DNA of 64,000 nt, from NCBI RefSeq assembly GCF_016907845.1, contig NZ_JAFBCS010000001.1, positions 1,550,001 through 1,614,000 on the forward strand, given 5' to 3'. Within the stretch, counting starts at the first letter, position 1. Each line of letters begins with the position of its first letter. Under the pieces are notes generated by a model. That model searched no databases and was not told the DNA's origin. It was given only the letters and a program-made list of their open reading frames with translations. A program made the position numbers and the translations under genes. Shown here piece after piece: positions 45,962 through 54,446 of the stretch. Source of the stretch: Arcanobacterium pluranimalium. Lineage in GTDB: Bacteria; Actinomycetota; Actinomycetes; Actinomycetales; Actinomycetaceae.

Positions 45962-47710
45962 ATGTCTGAACCCATTAAAATGCCCGCTTTGGGCGAATCC
46001 GTAACCGAAGGAACCGTCACTACGTGGCTCAAAGAAGTTGGCGACACCGTTGAAGCTGACGAACCTATTCTCGAAGTTTCTACCGACAAGGTAGACACCG
46101 AAGTCCCAGCCCCAGCTGCTGGCGTACTTGAGAAAATCATCGTCAATGAAGATGAGACGGTCGACGTAGGCACCGTTCTTGGCTACATCGGCGATGGCTC
46201 TGGCACAGCCGATTCGAACGATTCTGGCGCTAATGAAGAAGCGAAGCCAAGCGAAGAGTCCGCACAAGACTCGGATAAGGGCAATGACGAGCCTGCTGCG
46301 AAGCCAGAGAGCAATTCGGGCAATTCTGCAGATGCCGTTGAAGTTAAGATGCCAGCACTTGGCGAGTCCGTCACTGAAGGAACCGTTACTACCTGGCTCA
46401 AAGAAGTTGGCGATACCGTTGAAGAAGACGAGCCGATCCTCGAAGTTTCCACCGATAAGGTAGACACCGAAGTTCCAGCTCCTGCTGCCGGCGTGATTAC
46501 CAAGATCATCGTTAATGAAGATGAGACGGTTGAAGTTGGCACGGTATTGGCGATCATCGGCGGAGAATCTGAGGATTCCGCTCCAGCTGAAGAAGCTCCA
46601 AAAGCTGCTGAGGCCCCAGCCGAATCCAGCTCAGAAGAGAATTCCGAGCCAAAGGCTGAACCAGCAGCTCAGGCATCGCCTGCAAGCGCTCCAGCAGTCA
46701 GCGCTGCTCAAGAAGCTCCAGCCGACACCGTTTCGTCCGAATCGGCATACGTCACGCCAATCGTTCGCAAGCTCGCGAAAGAACTCGACGTCGACCTGAA
46801 CTCGGTCAAGGGTACCGGCGTGGGCGGACGCGTGCGTCGTCAGGATATTGAAGCTGCTGCTGAAACTGCGAAGGCTGCTGCAAATGCAGCTGCTCCAGTT
46901 GCTTCAGCTCCTGCAGCAGCCAGCGCTCCTGCAACTGCAGCTACTGGATCTGTCAAGGCTCAGGTTGCACAGAAGGCCGCTCAAGCATCGAGCAAGCGTG
47001 GCACGCGCCAGAAGATGAGCGGTTTGCGCAAGACGATTGCCAAGCGCATGATTGAATCGCTCGAAACATCAGCGCAGCTCACCACGGTGATGGAAGTTGA
47101 TGTGACTCGCATCGTGGCACTGCGTGCAAAGGCAAAGGATGCTTTCACTGCTCGTGAAGGCGTCAAGCTCACTTACCTGCCGTTCTTCATTAAGGCAGCA
47201 ACAGAAGCTCTCAAGGCTCACCCAATCATCAATAGCTCAGTAGAAGGTAGCGAAATCGTCTACCACAATGTTGAGCACGTTGGTATTGCGGTTGATACCG
47301 AAAAGGGACTCTTCGTACCGGTTATTAAGAATGCAGGCGATCTCAACATTGCTGGTATTTCGAAGGCCGTGGGCGATCTCGCTGCACGTACTCGTGATGG
47401 AAAGATTGGCGCCGATGAGATGGCAGGCTCGACCTTCACCATCACCAACACCGGCTCAATTGGAGCTATCTTCGACACTCCGATTATCAACCAGCCTAAC
47501 GTTGCTATTATGGGTACAGGCGCGATCTTCAAGGCACCTGGCGTTGTCAAGGATCAGGACGGCAATGAAGTCATTGCAATCCGTTCTAAGTGCTACCTCT
47601 CCATCTCGTACGATCACCGTATTGTGGACGGTGCAGATGCATCGCGCTTCTTGCGTGACGTGAAGGATCGCCTCGAAGAGGGCGATTTCGGAGCAGAGAT
47701 CGGACTCTGA
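45962..47710 (+). CDS. sucB: Dihydrolipoamide acyltransferase (E2) with two lipoyl domains
   Basis: Core of a 2-oxoacid dehydrogenase complex, 582 residues. Two almost identical lipoyl domains (about 6-78 and 129-201, each with STDKVDTEV around the lipoyl lysine), acidic/Ala-rich linkers, an E1/E3-binding domain (about 263-298, [13 protein letters not shown]), and the catalytic domain (about 345-582) with [11 protein letters not shown]. Annotated sucB by convention, but by position it matches DlaT (Rv2215), which serves pyruvate dehydrogenase, so the substrate may be pyruvate. Start ATG has GGGAG 12 bases upstream. Needs lipoylation; lipB-lipA do not follow it here. Confidence 0.92.
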   Translation: MSEPIKMPALGESVTEGTVTTWLKEVGDTVEADEPILEVSTDKVDTEVPAPAAGVLEKIIVNEDETVDVGTVLGYIGDGSGTADSNDSGANEEAKPSEESAQDSDKGNDEPAAKPESNSGNSADAVEVKMPALGESVTEGTVTTWLKEVGDTVEEDEPILEVSTDKVDTEVPAPAAGVITKIIVNEDETVEVGTVLAIIGGESEDSAPAEEAPKAAEAPAESSSEENSEPKAEPAAQASPASAPAVSAAQEAPADTVSSESAYVTPIVRKLAKELDVDLNSVKGTGVGGRVRRQDIEAAAETAKAAANAAAPVASAPAAASAPATAATGSVKAQVAQKAAQASSKRGTRQKMSGLRKTIAKRMIESLETSAQLTTVMEVDVTRIVALRAKAKDAFTAREGVKLTYLPFFIKAATEALKAHPIINSSVEGSEIVYHNVEHVGIAVDTEKGLFVPVIKNAGDLNIAGISKAVGDLAARTRDGKIGADEMAGSTFTITNTGSIGAIFDTPIINQPNVAIMGTGAIFKAPGVVKDQDGNEVIAIRSKCYLSISYDHRIVDGADASRFLRDVKDRLEEGDFGAEIGL

Positions 47711-47726
47711 TCTAGCTAATCTCTCG

Positions 47727-47768
47727 CGGGCTTGGTGTTGCAAGGTTCTCCTTTCAACACCAAGCCCG
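47727..47768 (+). terminator. Rho-independent terminator after the E2 gene
   Basis: A 14-bp stem (CGGGCTTGGTGTTG with CAACACCAAGCCCG) and U-rich tail TTTTATT. It closes the lpdA-sucB operon. Confidence 0.88.
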
Positions 47769-47818
47769 TTTTATTCGCTATAGTGAGATAGTTTGACGAA
47801 TAACAGAGTAAGGACATT

Positions 47819-49024
47819 GTGAAACGAAAAATAGACCTTGGTTCTAAGCTGGGTGGTTATCGCGATCTTCCCCGCCTAACGAGCGCGTTGTATTTGCTTA
47901 TTTCTTTCATTGGACGCCTTCCAACGTCCATGAATGTGATAGGCGTGCTAACTCTTGTCACAGTGACTACCGGTTCAGTAGCCAGCGGAGCGGTTGTATC
48001 CGCCGCACAAGCCATCGCGACTGGAATTGGAAATCCAATCATCGGCCGCCTGACCGATAAATACGGTCAACGCCGTCCTTTGCTCTACATTGCACCTGTA
48101 AGTGTTATCTCACTGCTTTCATTTGTGACGGCGGCTATTTATGGAGCTCCCCTATGGACTCTCGCCCTGCTCTGTGCGCTTATCGGCTTAACCACTTCTC
48201 CAATCGGCGCGCTTGCCCGTATTCGCTGGTATGAGTTATCAAAGACCCCTCCTCAGTTAGCAGCTGCTTTATCATGGGAATCCACGATAGACGAGATGTC
48301 ATTCGTACTAGGGCCCGCAGCAGTAGGCCTACTAGCTGCACTCATTCATCCTGCTATACCACTCATCGTTACCGCGTGCATCGTCGTCACCTGCGTTGTG
48401 CCATTCGCGCTATCGAAGTACAGCGTGGGCGCATCGAGCACTGATGAGATAGCTAACTCGCCCAAAATGGCTTTCGTGATGCGGCGCGTGGCCGTATCAC
48501 TCGGCGCGATGGCGACACTAGGCATGTTCTTTGGAGCCATGCAAACCTCGGTGACCGGATACGCAAATGCTGTAGGGCAACCCGGAAAGGGCGGCATTAT
48601 TTACGCCGCTCTCGGCCTTGGTTCGGCGATCACTGCGCTCGGCGCCGTCGTCATTCCAGAAAGAATTTCCCAAGCAAAGCGCATTATTATTGCTGGAATT
48701 GCCATTGCGCTAGGCGCATTCCTCTGTTCCTTCGCAACGTCTGACTGGAGTCTCGCCACGCTGATGTTTATCAACGGACTCGCTATTGGTCCAGCTTCGG
48801 TGGCAATTTTCACCCTCGCTGGCAGACTTGCTCCCCCGGGTGGCGGCGCTGTTGCAGTAACTGCATTAGGATCGATGAATGTGATTGGAGTATCGCTCTC
48901 TTCAACTTTGGCTGGTACCTTGCTCGAGATTTATCTGCCGTATGGGTTCTATGTCGCTACAGGTTCGGCACTTCTGATGACCTTCGTGACCCTGTTGATG
49001 GCACGAGCGGAAATCCGCAGCTGA
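47819..49024 (+). CDS. MFS transporter, unknown substrate
   Basis: A 401-residue membrane protein with about 12 hydrophobic helices. The MFS motif A appears as GRLTDKYGQRRPL in the loop after helix 2. Substrate cannot be inferred. The GTG at 47819 has AAGGA upstream. It occupies the place where relatives carry lipB-lipA, between the E2 and DUF4191 genes. Confidence 0.85.
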   Translation: MKRKIDLGSKLGGYRDLPRLTSALYLLISFIGRLPTSMNVIGVLTLVTVTTGSVASGAVVSAAQAIATGIGNPIIGRLTDKYGQRRPLLYIAPVSVISLLSFVTAAIYGAPLWTLALLCALIGLTTSPIGALARIRWYELSKTPPQLAAALSWESTIDEMSFVLGPAAVGLLAALIHPAIPLIVTACIVVTCVVPFALSKYSVGASSTDEIANSPKMAFVMRRVAVSLGAMATLGMFFGAMQTSVTGYANAVGQPGKGGIIYAALGLGSAITALGAVVIPERISQAKRIIIAGIAIALGAFLCSFATSDWSLATLMFINGLAIGPASVAIFTLAGRLAPPGGGAVAVTALGSMNVIGVSLSSTLAGTLLEIYLPYGFYVATGSALLMTFVTLLMARAEIRS

Positions 49025-49103
49025 TCTGCATGGACCCTCTATTTGGCGGCATTATTCAAATCAATTAGAATTTGAACACAAGAACTTTAGTGAAGGAAGA
49101 TCC

Positions 49104-49814
49104 ATGACCAAACGCGAAGACAACACAGCAAAGCCTAAAAAAGTCAAGAAAAAGCGCTGGTATTCATACCTAGCAGACGCTTATAAAGTTTCGGCCAAGA
49201 CTTTTTCATGGACTCCTTATGCCGTATTTGGATCATTGATCGGCATTATTGCAATTTCAGTGTTTGTGGGAGTTTTGACTGATCGCTTAATTATGTGGTC
49301 GATTATCGGAATCCTCCTAGGCGCTACTGTGGCACTTCTCGTGCTCACACAACTCGTTAAGAAAGCTTCCTATATGCAGATCGACGGCGTTCCAGGTGCC
49401 GTTGCTGCTGTGCTTGATCAGGTCAAGCGTGGTTGGACTGTGTCGAGTGAACCAGTGCGATTCAATCCTCGCACTCAAGATATGGTCTTTCGCGCAATCG
49501 GCCGTCCCGGCGTCGTCCTTATTTCAGAAGGCCCAAGCCACCGCGTGCAGAAACTACTTTCCGAAGAACGCCAGTGGATCAAGCGAGTAGCTCCTGGCGC
49601 TCCTGTCCACGTTATTAAGGCTGGCAATGAGGAAGGTCAGGTTTCCTTAGAGAAATTGCAAGGTGCGATGCGTCGTCTTCCTAAAGCAATTAGTAACCAA
49701 GAGATTTCTGCGCTAGCTGTACGTCTCGATGCAGTAAAGCCTTCCGCTTTGCCAATTCCGAAAGGCATTGATCCTACGAAAGTTCGCGCTAACCGCCGCG
49801 CCATGCGCGGTTAA
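49104..49814 (+). CDS. DUF4191 membrane protein
   Basis: Conserved actinobacterial protein (Rv2219-like), 236 residues, unknown function. Basic N-terminus (KPKKVKKKRW), two membrane helices (about residues 35-90), and a cytoplasmic domain with GRPGVVLISEGP and a basic tail. AAGGAAG precedes the ATG. Consistently lies just upstream of glnA in relatives, as here. Confidence 0.88.
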   Translation: MTKREDNTAKPKKVKKKRWYSYLADAYKVSAKTFSWTPYAVFGSLIGIIAISVFVGVLTDRLIMWSIIGILLGATVALLVLTQLVKKASYMQIDGVPGAVAAVLDQVKRGWTVSSEPVRFNPRTQDMVFRAIGRPGVVLISEGPSHRVQKLLSEERQWIKRVAPGAPVHVIKAGNEEGQVSLEKLQGAMRRLPKAISNQEISALAVRLDAVKPSALPIPKGIDPTKVRANRRAMRG

Positions 49815-49905
49815 GCGCAAAGGGGTTTAAAAGTCACGCGCACGCTATCTATGATGCGAATCATACTTTTACCCACTTTTACAGGCTTCTTTCTTACATA
49901 ATGAG

Positions 49906-49942
49906 ATGTGGCGGGTCGATATTCAAAATTGACCCGCCACAT
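49906..49942 (+). terminator. Terminator between DUF4191 and glnA
   Basis: A 12-bp stem (ATGTGGCGGGTC with GACCCGCCACAT) with a 13-base loop. The rest of the 224-base gap likely carries the glnA promoter. Confidence 0.65.
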
Positions 49943-50038
49943 TAGCATTTTCTGCCCGTTGTTTCCTAGACTTATTCGCATGGCCACTTATTGTGGTTTT
50001 TATGTGGATCTCTCGATCCCTTTCAGTGAGGAGTAAAC

Positions 50039-51463
50039 GTGTTTTCTAGCGTTGAAGAAGCAATCAAATTCATTTCGGATGAGAAGATTGAATTTGTTGA
50101 TATTCGGTTCTGCGACCTTCCTGGCGTCATGCAGCATTTCACTGTCCCAATTGATGCATTCAGCGAGGATAATCTCACCGACGGACTCATGTTCGACGGT
50201 TCGTCGATCCGCGGATTTACCCAAATTCACGAGTCTGATATGAAGCTCATCCCGGATCTGGGCACAGCTTTTATTGATCCATTCCGCGAGCACAAAACGC
50301 TGGTTATGAATTTCTCCGTCATTGATCCTTTTACTGGCGAAACATACCGCCGCGATCCTCGAAATATCGCACGTCGCGCTGAGGAATATTTGCGCTCGAC
50401 AGGAATTGCCGACACCGCATACATAGGTGCCGAAGCTGAGTTCTATATTTTCGATGATATTCGTTTCGGGGACGAGCCACGCGGATCCTTCTACCGCCTC
50501 GATTCAAAAGAGGCATGGTGGAATACCGGTCGTGAGGAAGACGGCGGAAACTTGGGTTACAAGACCCGCATCAAGGGAGGCTATTTCCCAGTTTCTCCAA
50601 ATGATCAGATGGCCGATCTGCGCGATGAAATGACGGCGGTGTGCCAGCAGGTTGGTTTGCGCATTGAACGCGCACATCACGAAGTCGGCACCGGCGGCCA
50701 GCAAGAAATCAACTACACTTTTGACACCTTGCTCGCAGCAGCAGACGACATGATGAAATTCAAGTACGTTATCAAGAACGTTGCTTTCCAAAACGGCAAG
50801 ACGGCAACGTTCATGCCTAAGCCACTCTTTGGAGATAACGGCTCTGGCATGCACTGCCACCTTTCTCTATGGAAAGACGGCGAACCACTCTTCTACGACG
50901 AGAAAGGCTACGGCGGGCTATCCGATATGGCGCGCTGGTTTGTGGGCGGTTTGCTTCACCACGCACCGTCGCTCTTGGCGTTCACCAACCCATCGATCAA
51001 CTCGTTCCACCGTCTCGTTCCTGGTTTCGAAGCTCCAGTAAACCTGGTTTACTCCGCTCGTAACCGTTCGGCATGTATCCGAATTCCAGTGACTGGTAGC
51101 TCCCCTAAGGCAAAGCGCGTTGAATACCGCGTGCCCGATCCATCGGCCAACCCATACTTGGCATTTGCCGCACAGATCATGGCTGGTCTTGACGGAATTA
51201 AGAACCGCATTGAACCAGCCGATCCAATCGACAAGGATCTTTACGAGTTGCCACCTGAGGAGCATGCACAGATCGCTCAGCTTCCTGAGTCACTTGAGGA
51301 TGCCCTGCGTGCACTTGAGGCAGATCACGATTACCTCACTGAGGGAGACGTGTTCACCGAAGATTTGATCGAGACCTGGATCGCTTACAAGCGCGAAAAA
51401 GAGATTGATCCACTTCGCCAGCGCCCTCACCCATATGAGTTCGCGCTCTACTACGATCTGTAA
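50039..51463 (+). CDS. glnA: Glutamine synthetase type I
   Basis: Makes glutamine from glutamate, ammonia and ATP; main nitrogen assimilation enzyme. The 474-residue protein has [47 protein letters not shown] and NRSACIRIP. The adenylylation site is intact: Tyr402 in [11 protein letters not shown], the target of GlnE encoded 3 kb downstream. The GTG at 50039 has GAGGAG upstream. Confidence 0.96.
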   Translation: MFSSVEEAIKFISDEKIEFVDIRFCDLPGVMQHFTVPIDAFSEDNLTDGLMFDGSSIRGFTQIHESDMKLIPDLGTAFIDPFREHKTLVMNFSVIDPFTGETYRRDPRNIARRAEEYLRSTGIADTAYIGAEAEFYIFDDIRFGDEPRGSFYRLDSKEAWWNTGREEDGGNLGYKTRIKGGYFPVSPNDQMADLRDEMTAVCQQVGLRIERAHHEVGTGGQQEINYTFDTLLAAADDMMKFKYVIKNVAFQNGKTATFMPKPLFGDNGSGMHCHLSLWKDGEPLFYDEKGYGGLSDMARWFVGGLLHHAPSLLAFTNPSINSFHRLVPGFEAPVNLVYSARNRSACIRIPVTGSSPKAKRVEYRVPDPSANPYLAFAAQIMAGLDGIKNRIEPADPIDKDLYELPPEEHAQIAQLPESLEDALRALEADHDYLTEGDVFTEDLIETWIAYKREKEIDPLRQRPHPYEFALYYDL

Positions 51464-51490
51464 AACAACTTTATACAATTGCTCATTGGG

Positions 51491-51527
51491 GTGGGGCGTT
51501 TGCGCAAAAGCCGCGCAAGCGCCCCAC
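51491..51527 (+). terminator. Hairpin after glnA
   Basis: A 15-bp GC-rich stem (GTGGGGCGTTTGCGC with GCGCAAGCGCCCCAC, one G-U pair) 28 bases past glnA. No U-run follows, so termination may be partial. Confidence 0.6.
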
Positions 51528-51583
51528 CTCGCTATATCTGCATTCTATATTTTGAGACGAGATTCAACACACAGCAATTCAAC

Positions 51584-51613
51584 TTTACATATCTATGCAT
51601 AGGTGCGTATATT
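51584..51613 (+). promoter_or_regulatory. Promoter of the amino-acid ABC transporter with a palindrome in the spacer
   Basis: TTTACA (51584-51589), an 18-base spacer, and TATATT (51608-51613). The perfect palindrome CTATGCATAG (51593-51602) sits in the spacer, a good place for an operator. Resembles AmtR-type CTAT...ATAG half-sites, but with two rather than six bases between. Confidence 0.55.
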
Positions 51614-51647
51614 ATTTAGTACGATCACAAACAACTTAGGAGTTATC

Positions 51648-52550
51648 ATGCGTCGGAAACCATTTGCAGTCCTGTGTGTATCCATTGCACTCGCATTGTC
51701 CGCTTGCGGATCAGCGGATTCCAAAGCCGGTTCCGGCGAATCCCGAAGTGACGTTACCGCTACAGATTTAAGCAAAATCGAAAAAGTAGACGAAATTGCC
51801 GCAATGGTACCTGAGGCAGTCAAGAAAGATGGCACTCTCACCGTTGGCAACAACATCTACTACGCACCTGCGGAATTCTATGCAGCTGATGGCAAAACAG
51901 CCCAGGGCTACGATATTGACCTCACCAATGCCCTGGCCAAAGTGCTCGGACTCAAAGCAGATATTCAGCAAGCCGAATTCGCCGCTATCATTCCAGCAAT
52001 TGGATCTAAATATGAAGCGGGAATCGCGAATTTCTCAATCAACCCAGAGCGTATCGCCACAGTAAATATGATCGAATACTTCAAGGTCGGTTCTTCGTGG
52101 TCCACCGCCAAGGGAAATCCGAAGAAATTTGACCCCAAGAGCCCTTGTGGAGCGATTGTTGGCGTACAAACCGGCACTGTGCAAGACGAGGATATCGACA
52201 AGCTCAACGCAACCTGCCCAGCCGATAAGAAGATCCAAATCCAGCGTTACAACGAACAATCCGCTGTAACAACAGCCCTCGCTGGCGGAAAGCTCGTGGC
52301 AATGTACACCGATTCCTCAGTTGCTGAGTACGCAGCCAAGATCACCGACGGCGCAACCGCAGTCGCAGGCGAGCCGGAGAACGTAGCTGGCGTGGGCATC
52401 GTCGTCGGCAAACAAGATGCAGAACTGACCAAAGCTCTCCAAGCGGCGCTACAATATCTCATTGACAAAGGACACCTCAAGTCAATTTTCAAGACCTGGG
52501 GCATCTCTGAGGGCGTAGTACAAAAAGCTGAGCTAAACCCTGCAAACTGA
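51648..52550 (+). CDS. Amino-acid ABC transporter substrate-binding lipoprotein
   Basis: Extracellular receptor (SBP family 3, polar amino acids), 300 residues. Signal peptide with lipobox LSAC, Cys20. The binding domain begins near LTVGNNIYYAPAEF and contains GYDIDLTNALAKVLG. The ATG at 51648 has GGAG upstream, and open frame to 51603 is ignored. First gene of a three-gene transporter operon placed between glnA and glnE; glutamine or glutamate are plausible but unproven substrates. Confidence 0.9.
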   Translation: MRRKPFAVLCVSIALALSACGSADSKAGSGESRSDVTATDLSKIEKVDEIAAMVPEAVKKDGTLTVGNNIYYAPAEFYAADGKTAQGYDIDLTNALAKVLGLKADIQQAEFAAIIPAIGSKYEAGIANFSINPERIATVNMIEYFKVGSSWSTAKGNPKKFDPKSPCGAIVGVQTGTVQDEDIDKLNATCPADKKIQIQRYNEQSAVTTALAGGKLVAMYTDSSVAEYAAKITDGATAVAGEPENVAGVGIVVGKQDAELTKALQAALQYLIDKGHLKSIFKTWGISEGVVQKAELNPAN

Positions 52551-52569
52551 GTAGATTCAGGAATTTCAA

Positions 52570-53553
52570 ATGAATAAAGTCACCGATAAGCCTGAAGTTA
52601 TCAGCGCAATACCGGTGCGACACTATGGCCGCTGGATCTCAGCGGTCATAGTTGCCGTTATTGCTGCTCTTATCCTCAACACACTGATCACTAACCCCAA
52701 ATACGAATGGAACGTAGTTTTCGCTGCCCTATTCAAACCTGAAATATTCAGAGCCATTGGCTGGACTTTGCTCCTCACGGTAGGCTCAATGGCATTGGGA
52801 ATCATCATGGCAGTGACCATGGCGATCATGCGCCGCTCCGAAAATCCCGTGCTGCGCTGGGTCGCCACCGTCTACATTTGGTTTTTCCGCGGCACTCCGA
52901 TCTACACACAGCTCATTTTCTGGGGTCTTATCGGTGTGCTCTACGAACAGATATCTATTGGTATCCCGTTCACCGATATAACCTTCTTCAGTTTCAAGCC
53001 CTACGAAGTGTTTAGCTCGATGGACACCACAATGTTCGTCTGCGCATTGCTCGGACTCGGCCTCAACGAAGGTGCTTACTTGTCTGAGATCGTGCGCTCT
53101 GGACTCAACTCCGTTGATCGCGGCCAAGAAGAAGCTGCCAAGGCACTGGGCATGTCTAATTCCCAAATCCTTCGGCGCATTGTGCTTCCCCAAGCTATGC
53201 GTGTGATCGTCCCTCCCACCGGAAACGAGACGATTTCCATGCTCAAGACGACGTCTCTCGTCACCGCCGTCCCGTTCACACTCGAACTCACCTACGTGAC
53301 GAACGCCATCGGGCAATCGAGCTTCAAGCCGATCCCCTACCTCCTTGTCTCGGCAATCTGGTACCTAGTTATCACGTCAATATTGATGGTAGGCCAGCAT
53401 TATCTCGAGCAATACTTCGGGCGCGGTAGCCAAAGTACCTCAGCTTCCACGCAATCGCGCCGGGCGAAGAAAAAGCAACGCTCATCGCGGCAGCAGGCAA
53501 TAAACGCCGCTGCCACCACCACCGACGATCCTTTTATCGAGTACACCCCTTAG
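52570..53553 (+). CDS. Amino-acid ABC transporter permease
   Basis: Membrane subunit of the HisM/GlnP type, 327 residues. The ATPase-contact EAA loop is EEAAKALGMSNSQILRRIVLP. About five to six membrane helices, followed by a basic Ser/Arg-rich cytoplasmic tail (about 290-327) that is not typical of the family. 19 bases after the binding-protein gene and 9 before the ATPase gene. Confidence 0.92.
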   Translation: MNKVTDKPEVISAIPVRHYGRWISAVIVAVIAALILNTLITNPKYEWNVVFAALFKPEIFRAIGWTLLLTVGSMALGIIMAVTMAIMRRSENPVLRWVATVYIWFFRGTPIYTQLIFWGLIGVLYEQISIGIPFTDITFFSFKPYEVFSSMDTTMFVCALLGLGLNEGAYLSEIVRSGLNSVDRGQEEAAKALGMSNSQILRRIVLPQAMRVIVPPTGNETISMLKTTSLVTAVPFTLELTYVTNAIGQSSFKPIPYLLVSAIWYLVITSILMVGQHYLEQYFGRGSQSTSASTQSRRAKKKQRSSRQQAINAAATTTDDPFIEYTP

Positions 53554-53562
53554 GAAGAAATC

Positions 53563-54345
53563 ATGGCAAATCAATTTAGCGCCACACAGAATATGGTTTC
53601 AGTGCAAAATGTGCACAAGTTCTTTTCAGATTTGCACGTTCTCAAGGGTGTATCCTTTGAAGTTCCCGCTGGTAGCGTATGCACGATTCTCGGCCCTTCC
53701 GGCTCTGGAAAATCCACCATTTTGCGCTGCATCAATCAGCTTGAATCGATTCAAGCTGGACGTATTTTTGTAGACGGAGAGCTCATGGGCTACGCCGAGA
53801 AAAATGGAGTGCTCCACGAGCTCGACCACAAACAGATTGCCAAGCAACGGGCGAGCATCGGAATGGTATTCCAGCGCTTCAATCTCTTCCCACACATGAC
53901 GGCTTTGGAAAATGTGATGGAAGCACCGGTACACGTGCTCAAGGAGAGCAAAGACAAGGCTAGAGCCACCGCCCTCGAACTGCTAGATCAGGTGGGTTTG
54001 AGCGATCGCGTCAACTACTACCCCTCTGAGCTCTCTGGCGGTCAGCAACAGCGCGTCGCCATCGCCCGCGCACTGGCGATGAAACCCGATTTGATGCTCT
54101 TTGATGAGCCAACCTCGGCGCTCGATCCAGAACTTGTAGGCGAAGTTCTGAGCGTCATGAAAGATTTGGCACAGCGCGGCATGACGATGATCGTGGTGAC
54201 TCACGAAATTGGCTTCGCCAAAGAAGTCTCTGACCAGGTAATTCTGATGGACGAGGGCTATATCGTAGAGGCCGGTACACCAACCCAGCTTTTCGATAAT
54301 CCCCAAAACCCACGTACCAAGGACTTCCTGTCCAAGGTTCTGTGA
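53563..54345 (+). CDS. Amino-acid ABC transporter ATP-binding protein
   Basis: GlnQ-like ATPase, 260 residues: Walker [11 protein letters not shown]-loop [10 protein letters not shown], signature LSGGQQQR, Walker [13 protein letters not shown], and the switch His in VVTHE. Completes the importer with the two genes before it. The order of Q-loop to signature is as in polar amino-acid transporters. Confidence 0.94.
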   Translation: MANQFSATQNMVSVQNVHKFFSDLHVLKGVSFEVPAGSVCTILGPSGSGKSTILRCINQLESIQAGRIFVDGELMGYAEKNGVLHELDHKQIAKQRASIGMVFQRFNLFPHMTALENVMEAPVHVLKESKDKARATALELLDQVGLSDRVNYYPSELSGGQQQRVAIARALAMKPDLMLFDEPTSALDPELVGEVLSVMKDLAQRGMTMIVVTHEIGFAKEVSDQVILMDEGYIVEAGTPTQLFDNPQNPRTKDFLSKVL

Positions 54346-54378
54346 AGTTTAGTCACAATGACCACAATTTGCGTTGAG

Positions 54379-54415
54379 GATGGGCGACGTCGGTATGCTT
54401 CCGACCTCGCCTATC
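54379..54415 (+). terminator. Terminator between the ABC transporter and glnE
   Basis: A hairpin with a 9-bp outer stem (GATGGGCGA with TCGCCTATC, one wobble) and a 5-bp inner stem (GTCGG with CCGAC), loop TATGCTT, then TCACGTTTTA. Serves convergent genes. Confidence 0.6.
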
Positions 54416-54446
54416 TCACGTTTTAGCACGACGCCGGAGTGCGAGC

